Shown here: positions 1 to 4,524 of the stretch, in pieces
Layout of the letters: every line of letters begins with the position of its first letter
Numbering within the stretch: the first letter of the stretch is position 1
Source of the DNA: Desulfovibrio sp.
GTDB taxonomy: Bacteria; Desulfobacterota; Desulfovibrionia; Desulfovibrionales; Desulfovibrionaceae
Length of the DNA: 5,780 nucleotides
Assembly: GCA_028708195.1 (NCBI GenBank)
Contig: JAQVZK010000140.1
Coordinates: 1 to 5,780, forward strand
Direction: 5' to 3'
The notes under the pieces: generated by a model
The model's database searches: none
What the model saw: only the letters and a program-made list of their open reading frames with translations
Told to the model about the DNA's origin: nothing
Position numbers and translations under genes: made by a program

Positions 1-30
1 AATGCCGCGCAGCCAAATCTTTACATTGCG

Positions 31-60
31 GCGTCTTTGCCCCGTGTGCCGCAAAGGCGC
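31..60. other. Inverted repeat downstream of the holin-like gene
   Basis: The arms GCGTCTTTGC (31-40) and GCAAAGGCGC (51-60) pair over 10 positions around a 10-base loop. One position is a G-U wobble in plus-strand RNA and an A/C mismatch in minus-strand RNA. It lies 9 bases past the holin stop codon on the minus strand. No T-run follows on either strand, so it is not a classical terminator. It could be a 3' stabilising hairpin. I see no gene start in bases 1-69. Confidence 0.35.
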
Positions 61-69
61 GCAGAGTCG

Positions 70-381
70 TCAGAACCCCAGCCCCAGCATGCCCAGAAGA
101 AGCGCCATAATCTGGTCCAGAGCCGATGGCGGCAGGCTTTTACCCCACGGGGCAAAAAACAGCGGCACAATAACCATCCGCCCCACAACCTCCCAGCAAA
201 AGAGCAGGGCCAGCACCCAGCCAAGAAAGGATCGCCACAGGCGCATGCGGCTTGCGGGCGCGCCCGAAATTTCTGCTTCATTAATGCGGCTCTGGGCCTC
301 GTTTTGCCGGTTGCGGTCGGGCACGAATCTGTCTGCCAGGCCGGAAAGTCCGCCAAACAGTTTGCCAAGCAACATCCACAT
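70..381 (-). CDS. Small membrane protein, probable phage holin (three-TM, GTA-holin-like)
   Basis: This 103-residue protein would make the inner-membrane lesion that releases the neighbouring muramidase. An amphipathic N-terminus (about 1-20) and a charged segment (21-50, ending in ASRMRLWR) are followed by a long hydrophobic stretch (about 51-76, FLGWVLALLF onward) and a second one at the C-terminus (about 87-103, MALLLGMLGLGF). The order (charged head, R/W before the first helix, PP-LD turn, LLLGMLGLG end) matches what I recall of the 3TM holin family named for gene-transfer-agent release; this is a recognition call, not a search. The protein stops at LGLGF, whereas relatives usually continue with a short R/E/K tail, so it may be slightly truncated. 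The start is well fixed: GGGAGG (minus, within 384-396) precedes it, and the muramidase stop overlaps the ATG by one base (TGATG), indicating translational coupling. Confidence 0.65.
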   Translation of the reverse strand: MWMLLGKLFGGLSGLADRFVPDRNRQNEAQSRINEAEISGAPASRMRLWRSFLGWVLALLFCWEVVGRMVIVPLFFAPWGKSLPPSALDQIMALLLGMLGLGF

Positions 382-1064
382 CAGCCTTCCTCCCTTTCCA
401 GTTCTGCGAGGTACTGGTTCATGGCCTTGACCCGGTTGCGCCAGCCCGCAAGAAAAACCCGCAGGGAGGACCGCCGCGCGGTAAGGTCGCGGTAAAATGT
501 GTCACGCAGACGCAGCACCTGACGCGCCGCAAACCAGTGCTTGCCGCCCTCTTCCAGTGCTTCGGCCAACTGGGCTGTGCGCGGCCCCATCACGCCGTCC
601 TCGGCAATGGGGGTGTAGGCATCCAGCTCCGCATCGGCCACGGTGTTCATGGCTCTTTGCATCTGGCGCACGGCCCGCGCCGGTCCCATATTCGCGGCAC
701 CGTCATACAGGGTCACGGCCAGGGGCAGAGGCAAACCAGAGCAGCCGAGCTTGTCCCAAAAATGCTTCTTGAACAGGGCGGCGGCCTGATCCTTGGTGCA
801 GGCCCGGATGTCGTCACTGTCCACGTCGCCGTCCATATCCATATCAAGGTTGTGATAGCCGCACTTGGGGGTACGCTCGTCGGCGCAGCCATCACAGTTG
901 CGGGCCTGGCGCAGGCATTCTTCACGGGCCTGACGGGCCAGGTCCTGTACCCAGCGCAGCGAGATGCCGTATTTGGTCAGGCCACCCGGATCAGCGGGGT
1001 GGTCAGAGAGGCCGCCTTCCCAGCGGGCGGTGAAATCGTGAGCTTTTTGAAAGAATGCGGTCAT
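381..1064 (-). CDS. GH108-family phage muramidase (endolysin) with an inserted EF-hand-like loop
   Basis: This 227-residue peptidoglycan hydrolase should cleave MurNAc-GlcNAc bonds during lysis. The N-terminal signature RWEGGLSDHPADPGGLTKYG (residues 14-33) is the GH108 catalytic motif, with Glu16 the expected catalytic acid. Residues 109-180 (LPLAVTLYDGAANMGPARAV, then DGVMGPRT) fit the rest of the lysozyme-like fold plus the PG_binding_3-type C-terminal part usual in this family. Between them, residues 74-85 read DMDMDGDVDSDD, a complete 12-position calcium-loop pattern, preceded by four cysteines (50, 57, 60, 68). I see no signal peptide, so export needs the holin downstream. ATG 1064 was chosen because AGGGGAG (minus, 1072-1079) lies about 7 bases upstream and the catalytic motif begins soon after; the in-frame ATG at 1136 adds 24 residues with no family resemblance. 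It is coupled to the holin gene by a TGATG overlap. Confidence 0.9.
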   Translation of the reverse strand: MTAFFQKAHDFTARWEGGLSDHPADPGGLTKYGISLRWVQDLARQAREECLRQARNCDGCADERTPKCGYHNLDMDMDGDVDSDDIRACTKDQAAALFKKHFWDKLGCSGLPLPLAVTLYDGAANMGPARAVRQMQRAMNTVADAELDAYTPIAEDGVMGPRTAQLAEALEEGGKHWFAARQVLRLRDTFYRDLTARRSSLRVFLAGWRNRVKAMNQYLAELEREEG

Positions 1065-1238
1065 GGCATGGTCTCCCCTGCTGGCTGCTGAAAGCGTTGC
1101 GCCGTCGTCATTGGCGGCGTGGGTACAACATGCCAAAAAGGACGTATGTGGTAAGACTGAACTGGTTCAGCACCGCTATCTCAACCAGTGGCGCGGGGCA
1201 GCGCTGTAACGACCCCCCTTGCAAGAGAATATTGAAAT
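1065..1238 (-). promoter_or_regulatory. Presumed promoter region of the lysis genes, with a dyad
   Basis: This gap between the Mor terminator and the muramidase start must hold the lysis promoter if the upstream terminator works. The clearest element is the dyad CTGAACTGGTTCAG (1157-1170), two 6-base arms around TG. An overlapping partner CTGGTT/AACCAG (1162-1167 and 1183-1188) shares half of it. I see no convincing -10/-35 pair, which would fit an activator-dependent promoter. Mu Mor binds a dyad upstream of a promoter with a poor -35, so this is a candidate Mor-family site. That assignment is inference. Confidence 0.35.
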
Positions 1239-1262
1239 AAAAAAGCCCGCTATTTCGCGGGC
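1239..1262 (-). terminator. Rho-independent terminator after the Mor-family gene
   Basis: Read on the minus strand, GCCCGC (1262-1257) and GCGGGC (1250-1245) form a perfect 6-bp stem around a 6-base loop, followed directly by six T (1244-1239). It lies about 85 bases past the activator stop codon, across an AT-rich spacer (1263-1346) in which I see no gene. It separates activator transcription from the muramidase-holin pair. On the plus strand only a weak, interrupted T-run follows. Confidence 0.85.
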
Positions 1263-1346
1263 ATAAAAGTTTTTCTGCTTGTGCAGTCTGTATGTTTTAT
1301 ATTGTATTACAGTTGTTAATGTTGTTTTTCTCTTTGTTTTGGTGGC

Positions 1347-1817
1347 CTACTTGAGCTCGTGCAGCAAATACCCTTGCGCGGGAGCGGAGGTAACTTTTTT
1401 AAGTATGTTCCATATTTGCCGGTCAGATAATCCGTGTCTGCGGGCCAGGCAGGCCACGGCTGCCGTACTGCTGGTGCCGCGCGCGGTATGGCGCGAAAAG
1501 GTTTCAATAATTTCCTGCTGGCGCAGCTTTGTCAGTACTGAAGTACAGCGCGGCACGTAGACAGGCGTTCCGCCAAAGGCTGCCACAAGCTTGCCGGTAC
1601 AGCGTTTGCCCAGGCGGCGGAGCAGGGGATGGTGCCTTTCTGCGGGTATGGTTGCGGGCACGCGTATGGTCTGTCCGCCATAGGTTTCGAGCAGTCGCCA
1701 AAGGTCTTCCAGCCGCCCCTTTTCGTGCCCGCCCAGGGCATGCCAGATCTGCCGGATATTTTCAGGCAAATGCTCCAGCAATTGTTGCCAGTGCTTTTTT
1801 TGCTCGGCTTTTTGCAT
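1347..1817 (-). CDS. Mor-family (Mu middle operon regulator-like) transcriptional activator
   Basis: This 156-residue DNA-binding protein probably switches on the downstream lysis or late genes. Residues 82-90 (GGTPVYVPR) match the Gly-rich beta linker of Mor/C proteins, followed by a charged helix (98-110) and a helix-turn-helix (about 116-141, with CLARRHGLSDRQIWNILKK). An extra motif of the same kind, GGQTIRVP, lies at 47-54. Mu Mor is about 129 residues, so the length fits. An in-frame ATG at 1955 would add 46 residues. It has a good ribosome site (AAGGGG, 6 bases upstream) and would overlap the previous gene by 14 bases, so it cannot be excluded. I prefer 1817 because the extension is Arg/Cys/Ser/Pro-rich, has no family resemblance and contains a perfect 14-bp inverted repeat; GGGGG lies 6 bases before 1817. 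The family call is firm, the start is not. Confidence 0.82.
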   Translation of the reverse strand: MQKAEQKKHWQQLLEHLPENIRQIWHALGGHEKGRLEDLWRLLETYGGQTIRVPATIPAERHHPLLRRLGKRCTGKLVAAFGGTPVYVPRCTSVLTKLRQQEIIETFSRHTARGTSSTAAVACLARRHGLSDRQIWNILKKVTSAPAQGYLLHELK

Positions 1818-1887
1818 GGCCTGCCCCCAGGAGCCACGCCCGCCAGCGCTTGAGGACGGCCGTTCGGCAAGAAAGGGCCGACGCGCC

Positions 1888-1927
1888 GCACTTGCCGTGT
1901 GGACGCAAGGGTGCACACGGCAAGTGC
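1888..1927. repeat. Perfect 14-bp inverted repeat before the Mor-family gene
   Basis: GCACTTGCCGTGTG (1888-1901) and CACACGGCAAGTGC (1914-1927) are perfect complements around a 12-base loop. They lie between the stop of the 91-residue gene (1942) and the preferred start of the activator (1817). No T-run follows on the minus strand, so a simple terminator is unlikely. It could be a DNA operator, or an RNA hairpin that alters expression between the two genes. Confidence 0.7.
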
Positions 1928-1941
1928 CCGCTTGTCTGGGA

Positions 1942-2217
1942 CTATTGGCACACATGACGAACCCCTTGAATTCGTAATGGGTTTTTGGCAGGCGTGGTCA
2001 TAGATATGGGGTCTGCTGTGGCCTGGCACGCGCCCTGTGGTGTCGGGCCTGACGGTATATAGAGCAGGGTAACGGCTGGATCGTCCATACAGCGTGCAAG
2101 CAGGCGCAGGTGGTCCCCCATCAGGCGGAGCACAGGTTTTTGTTCTGGAGGGGCGGTGTTTTGTAAAAGATCCAGCACAGCGCTCAAGTTATCGAAAGTA
2201 GTGTTAAGTTCTGACAT
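1942..2217 (-). CDS. Hypothetical small phage protein, first gene of the leftward operon
   Basis: I do not recognise this 91-residue protein. Residues about 5-45 look mainly helical (LSAVLDLLQN, then PVLRLMGDHLRLLARCMDD), followed by a beta-like VTLLYIPSGP and a Pro/Thr/Ala-rich tail; no signal peptide or membrane segment is evident. ATG 2217 was chosen because AGGGAG (minus, 2224-2229) stands 6 bases upstream. An in-frame ATG at 2322 would run back through the AT-rich promoter region. Being first behind the divergent switch, with the activator next, it may be an early regulatory or anti-repressor-like protein, but that rests on position only. Confidence 0.7.
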   Translation of the reverse strand: MSELNTTFDNLSAVLDLLQNTAPPEQKPVLRLMGDHLRLLARCMDDPAVTLLYIPSGPTPQGACQATADPISMTTPAKNPLRIQGVRHVCQ

Positions 2218-2259
2218 GCTATGCTCCCTAAAATAAATGTGTCGGTGCGTATTGGATGA

Positions 2260-2287
2260 TTTATAATGTTTTATTTTGTGAATCAAG
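2260..2287 (-). promoter_or_regulatory. Leftward promoter for the 91-residue protein and Mor-family gene
   Basis: On the minus strand, TATAAA (2265-2260) is preceded by TTGATT (2286-2281) at 15 bases, or by CTTGAT at 16 bases. Transcription from about 2253 would give a leader of roughly 35 bases ahead of the AGGGAG site and ATG 2217. The spacing is a little short, so this is plausible rather than certain. Confidence 0.5.
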
Positions 2288-2342
2288 GAAAAATTTATAA
2301 ATAAAAGAAAAGATTTAATCATCTGTTTTTTTAAGTAAATTC

Positions 2343-2371
2343 TAGATTTATTTTTAATATTGCTCTATAAT
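2343..2371 (+). promoter_or_regulatory. Candidate rightward promoter with a consensus -10
   Basis: A perfect TATAAT (2366-2371) reads rightwards, with only a poor -35 (TAGATT, 2343-2348) at 17 bases. The dyad GCTCT (2362-2366) / AGAGC (2374-2378) brackets the -10. It would give a leader of about 150 bases for the repressor. A weaker alternative nearer the gene is TTGTAA (2417-2422) with TAGGGT (2440-2445), 17 bases apart, whose -35 lies inside the 2416-2433 dyad. Confidence 0.4.
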
Positions 2372-2415
2372 GCAGAGCGGTTATATGAGTTTTTACGCGC
2401 CAATAAAAAGAAAGG

Positions 2416-2433
2416 CTTGTAAAAAATTACAAG
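2416..2433. promoter_or_regulatory. 18-bp dyad, candidate repressor operator
   Basis: CTTGTAAAAAATTACAAG has perfect 7-base arms around AAAA. It sits between the divergent starts, about 95 bases before the repressor gene. Size and symmetry suit a dimeric HTH repressor, and it covers the -35 of a weak candidate promoter. Assignment to the adjacent repressor is inferred from position. Confidence 0.5.
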
Positions 2434-2481
2434 GGGGGATAGGGTCGAACCGGGTGAATAAAACCCCCGCCTGAGGTAGCA

Positions 2482-2503
2482 TTTTAAAAGAAAAGTTTTA
2501 AAA
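2482..2503. repeat. Paired TTTTAAAA boxes before the repressor gene
   Basis: Two identical, self-complementary 8-base boxes, TTTTAAAA at 2482-2489 and 2496-2503, are separated by GAAAAG. They lie 25 bases before the repressor start codon, in the expected untranslated leader. They could be a protein site or simply an AT-rich unstructured ribosome landing area. Confidence 0.45.
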
Positions 2504-2528
2504 CGGTAGAATTGCCGATGGAAGTGCC

Positions 2529-3206
2529 ATGAAAACAATAACGAGTGCGAACTTGGTTCAGAACTTTGCGCAGCGCCTCCGCCAGCAGCGTGAAAAGCTT
2601 GGCATGCACAAGCGGTCTCTGGCCAGCAGGGTGGGGGTAAGCCTGACGACCATCCAGCAATATGAAAATGGGCATATGCCCAAGGGGGAATTTGCGGTGC
2701 GGCTGGCTGATGTTCTGGACTGCTCCCTCGACTGGCTTTTGTCTGGCAAGGGGCCTGAAAGCAGCGGAAGCCAAGGCGAAGGCGAGGCCCGGCTGGTTAT
2801 GGTGCCTATGGTGGAGGCCAGGCTTTCTGCCGGTACTGGCAGCTTTGAGACTGGCGGGGAGGTGCTGCGACACTATGCCTTTCGCTGGGATTTTTTGCAC
2901 CGCAAGGGCAATCCCTCGCAGATGGTGCTTTTGCGCGTTTCTGGCGACAGCATGCAGCCACAGATCATGCACAATGACGTGGTGCTTATAGATCAGGGGC
3001 AGCGCGATCCCGTGCCGGGGCGCATATACGCTGTGGGCGTGGAAGATATGGTGTATCTTAAAGTGGTCAACGCCATGCCGGGCAGGCTCATTCTTACCAG
3101 CGTCAACGCAGACTATGCGCCCATTGAGGCTGATACCGGCGAGCAGTTGGAGGACCTTGTGCGCGTTATAGGCCGCGCCATATGGGTCGGACGTGAGTTG
3201 GACTGA
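2529..3206 (+). CDS. Phage repressor: HTH (XRE/C1-type) with S24 LexA-like self-cleavage domain
   Basis: This 225-residue repressor should bind operators in the adjacent control region and keep the leftward operon silent until DNA damage. Residues about 11-72 form the HTH domain: FAQRLRQQREKLG, then SLASRVGVSLTTIQQYENGH as the recognition unit, then the LADVLDCSLDWLLSG closing helices typical of XRE-type phage repressors. A short Ser/Gly/Glu linker (about 75-88) leads to the S24 peptidase fold. The catalytic Ser141 lies in SGDSM and the general-base Lys178 in YLKVV. The likely self-cleavage bond is Ala101-Gly102 in LSAGTG. All key residues are present, so the protein should respond to RecA filaments. 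The start is supported by GGAAG (2520-2524), 4 bases before the ATG. The gene stands alone, divergent from the Mor operon; the nearest terminator is about 250 bases downstream. A PrtR-like tailocin repressor and a prophage C1-type repressor cannot be told apart here. Confidence 0.93.
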   Translation: MKTITSANLVQNFAQRLRQQREKLGMHKRSLASRVGVSLTTIQQYENGHMPKGEFAVRLADVLDCSLDWLLSGKGPESSGSQGEGEARLVMVPMVEARLSAGTGSFETGGEVLRHYAFRWDFLHRKGNPSQMVLLRVSGDSMQPQIMHNDVVLIDQGQRDPVPGRIYAVGVEDMVYLKVVNAMPGRLILTSVNADYAPIEADTGEQLEDLVRVIGRAIWVGRELD

Positions 3207-3504
3207 GATTGCCGGGGGCATGTTGGCGGGATGCTTCAGATTGGGGCAGGCGGTTTGCTGAGAATGATAGCCGTGGCGGTTGTGACTGGTCGCCATTGAG
3301 AGACGTGGCGGACGCTGGCTGATGTGGCTGGCGCTGGCAAGCTGACGTTCTGGCAAGAGACGCAGCTTTTGCGCTTTTGTGGGCAGATCTGCCCCTGTTT
3401 AGGCCGCAGCAGTGTGAAGCGCCGCAGCGTAGAATTTATGCGTCGTGCATCTGTTTGCTGGTGCGGCGCCAGCTTTTTTGCAGGTGCACCTGCCGATACC
3501 TGTT
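3207..3504. other. Gene-free stretch between the repressor and the Lar-like gene
   Basis: I see no credible gene in these 298 bases; open frames lack ribosome sites and recognisable protein character. The stretch contains two perfect 14-bp palindromes, GGGCAGATCTGCCC (3381-3394) and GCAGGTGCACCTGC (3480-3493), and one rho-independent terminator between them. It serves at least as the 3' end region of two convergent genes, and may hold remnants of lost phage genes. Confidence 0.5.
3457..3479 (+). terminator. Rho-independent terminator for the repressor transcript
   Basis: GCTGGT (3457-3462) pairs with GCCAGC (3468-3473), the last pair a T-G wobble, around the loop GCGGC. Six T follow (3474-3479). 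It points rightwards, so it would end the repressor transcript after a long 3' tail and shield the convergent Lar-like gene. No T-run follows on the minus strand. Confidence 0.75.
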
Positions 3505-3762
3505 TTAGTTCTTGAGGGGCGGCCTCGGTGTCGCCTCAGGGGCCGGGCTTGCGCCCTGGTCATCGGTATTGGCCAGGTTGCGGTTCCAGGCGCGGATGGC
3601 CGCCGCTTGCGAAACCGACCACTGCTGTGAAGTCTGCCCGCATGAGCAGACCACTCGCCATACCTCCTGTCGTCTTCCTGGCGGCAACAGGGATTCCAAA
3701 TGAACATTTGTGCCGCCGCAGGCAAGGCAGGGGCGGATCGTGTGCGGGTCAAGCTCTCTCAT
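3505..3762 (-). CDS. Lar-like zinc-ribbon protein (phage restriction-alleviation family)
   Basis: This 85-residue protein has the layout of the Lar family: a first zinc knuckle PCLACGG (Cys12, Cys15), a second VVCSCGQ (Cys39, Cys41), then SQAAAIRAWNRN (51-62), the typical end of the domain. Lar of the Rac prophage reduces type I restriction of incoming DNA by favouring modification; whether this copy does so is unknown. The second knuckle is C-x-C rather than C-x-x-C. A Pro/Ala-rich tail (about 66-85) follows the domain. The start is constrained: an in-frame stop lies 10 codons upstream and no other ATG, GTG or TTG precedes the first cysteines. No Shine-Dalgarno sequence is present, and the candidate promoter suggests a leaderless or nearly leaderless mRNA. 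It converges on the repressor gene and is probably part of the same phage-derived region. Confidence 0.72.
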   Translation of the reverse strand: MRELDPHTIRPCLACGGTNVHLESLLPPGRRQEVWRVVCSCGQTSQQWSVSQAAAIRAWNRNLANTDDQGASPAPEATPRPPLKN

Positions 3763-3769
3763 GTCAATA

Positions 3770-3802
3770 AGTATAGCAGCTTTGGACCTTCTTCACAAGA
3801 AG
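3770..3802 (-). promoter_or_regulatory. Promoter of the Lar-like gene with overlapping palindrome
   Basis: On the minus strand, TTGTGA (3798-3793) and TATACT (3775-3770) are spaced exactly 17 bases apart, matching 4/6 and 5/6 of the sigma-70 consensus. Initiation about 7 bases on falls at or within a few bases of ATG 3762. The -35 lies inside CTTCTTCACAAGAAG (3788-3802), two 6-base arms around CAC, a natural place for a repressor. Confidence 0.55.
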
Positions 3803-3893
3803 AGACGCCTTCGCCATCTTTAATGTATGGTTGTTTCGGCAGGGTTTGCACGGGCTGGCACCCGCAGCCAGACAGCCGCAATCACATGCCGCC

Positions 3894-3984
3894 GGCACAT
3901 ATTCCGGTCATATATCCCGGCCACATACCCACAGCCACATAGCCCTGCCACATATTCCAGCGAGATATCCCGGCCATATATCCG
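3894..3984. repeat. Tandem array of a degenerate 13-bp unit, seven copies
   Basis: Successive units are ggcacatattcc (12 bases), ggtcatatatccc, ggccacataccca, cagccacatagccc (14 bases), tgccacatattcc, agcgagatatccc and ggccatatatccg. The consensus is about GGCCACATATCCC. A possible eighth, poorer copy precedes it (3880-3893). The period is not a multiple of three and no gene covers it, so it is not a protein repeat. It ends about 110 bases before the first BOF gene. Regularly phased binding sites for a regulator are one explanation, and the response regulator at the right edge is an obvious candidate, but this is inference. Confidence 0.75.
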
Positions 3985-4095
3985 CCATGGGTAGAAAGTT
4001 TTTTTCTTAACGCTTTGCTGACGCCCCTGGGTGCAGGTTCTTCTTGCGAGGCGCATAAGGCGCCCACGCTTGTAAATAAAATTTCTGGAGGAACC

Positions 4096-4524
4096 ATGCG
4101 CTATTTTCTCGCTTTGATCATGGCTGTTGCCCTGGCTATTCCCGCTCATGCCGCCGAAAAATCCGCCCCCGCCGGGCAATCCCAGTCTGTCGCCACTCCC
4201 GCGCAGCAACAGGCAGCGCCCCTGAAGGAAAAGTGGCAGGGGATGACAAATCTTTATGAGGTAGATACCGTTGCCAAAGCCCTGCAGGCCACCAATAGAA
4301 ATCCCGTCATGCTTGTGGGCAACATCGTAGAAAAAATTGACGGCAAAAAAAATCACTACATCTTCGATGACGGCACAGGCCGCATGACCGTCAGCATAAA
4401 CTCAAAAATCCTCAAGAGCATGGACCTGACCCCTCAAACGAAGGTGCGCCTTATGGGCAAGCTCAAGGTCAAGGAAGGCAGGGCTCCTGTCCTCGTCGTC
4501 AGGGCTTTGCACCTCGTGAAGTAA
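4096..4524 (+). CDS. Exported BOF (YgiW/YdeI-type OB-fold) protein, copy 1
   Basis: This 142-residue protein has a signal peptide (1-19, MRYFLALIMAVALAIPAHA, cleavage expected after AHA), so it should be periplasmic. A Ser/Ala/Gln-rich linker (20-48) leads to the OB-fold domain (about 55-142): VDTVAKALQATNRNPVMLVG, NIVEKI, then YIFDDGTGRMTVSI, LTPQTKVRLMGKL and a closing VLVVRALHLV strand. This order is that of the bacterial OB-fold family that includes E. coli YgiW and YdeI, linked to peroxide, cadmium and envelope stress. It lacks the F-x-G-P motif seen near the N-terminus of the other two copies and is the most diverged of the three. ATG 4096 was chosen because CTGGAGGA (4085-4092) stands just upstream and it begins the signal peptide. 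Confidence 0.85.
   Translation: MRYFLALIMAVALAIPAHAAEKSAPAGQSQSVATPAQQQAAPLKEKWQGMTNLYEVDTVAKALQATNRNPVMLVGNIVEKIDGKKNHYIFDDGTGRMTVSINSKILKSMDLTPQTKVRLMGKLKVKEGRAPVLVVRALHLVK

Larger units (their letters stand above)
2218..2528. promoter_or_regulatory. Divergent AT-rich control region between the repressor and the leftward operon
   Basis: No gene lies in these 311 bases, which are much more AT-rich than the flanking genes. They contain the leftward promoter, a rightward perfect TATAAT, an 18-bp dyad and a pair of TTTTAAAA boxes, each listed separately. Other elements are the dispersed inverted pair GATGATT (2255-2261) and AATCATC (2317-2323), and a GC-rich leader segment (GGGGGG at 2433-2438, CCCCC at 2464-2468; GGGT 2452-2455 against ACCC 2463-2466) that could fold in the repressor mRNA. 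This is the expected location of the genetic switch. Confidence 0.7.
3763..4095. other. Intergenic junction between the phage-derived and host parts
   Basis: No gene is supported in these 333 bases. From left to right they hold the Lar-like promoter, a plain stretch (3803-3893), the 13-bp tandem array (3894-3984), and the leader of the BOF operon. The leader includes a small hairpin GGCGC-ATAAG-GCGCC (4050-4064), extendable by GCG/CGC (4046-4048 and 4067-4069), just ahead of the ribosome site. No good -35/-10 pair for the rightward operon was identified. I found no duplicated attachment site. Confidence 0.5.

Noticed and set aside
537..1091. 184-residue open frame on the plus strand opposite the muramidase
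   Set aside because: Composition is that of a mirror frame of GC-rich DNA, and the minus strand carries the GH108 signature.
2441..2456. tRNA fragment or attachment site suggested by GGTCGAACC
   Set aside because: The flanks do not form a T-arm stem on either strand, no rest of a tRNA is present, and no second copy was seen.
2669..2680. Palindrome GGGCATATGCCC as an operator
   Set aside because: It lies inside the HTH coding sequence and is explained by the codons for Gly-His-Met-Pro; no sign of a separate role.
2484..3356. 290-residue open frame on the minus strand opposite the repressor
   Set aside because: Its protein is His/Ala/Pro/Gln-rich with no domain, it has no good ribosome site, and it is fully antisense to a gene with clear catalytic motifs.
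3324..3515. 63-residue open frame on the plus strand after the repressor
   Set aside because: It runs through the rho-independent terminator and has no ribosome site or recognisable sequence.
3399..3752. 117-residue open frame on the minus strand overlapping the Lar-like gene
   Set aside because: The other minus frame contains the zinc knuckles and the AIRAWNRN signature; this one is Arg/Pro-rich with no motif.
3894..3984. CRISPR array
   Set aside because: The units are 12-14 bp, directly adjacent without spacers, and degenerate.
3820..4356. 178-residue open frame on the minus strand across the tandem array and the first BOF gene
   Set aside because: It runs through the 13-bp repeats, which are not in triplet phase, and opposite a gene with a signal peptide and OB-fold motifs.
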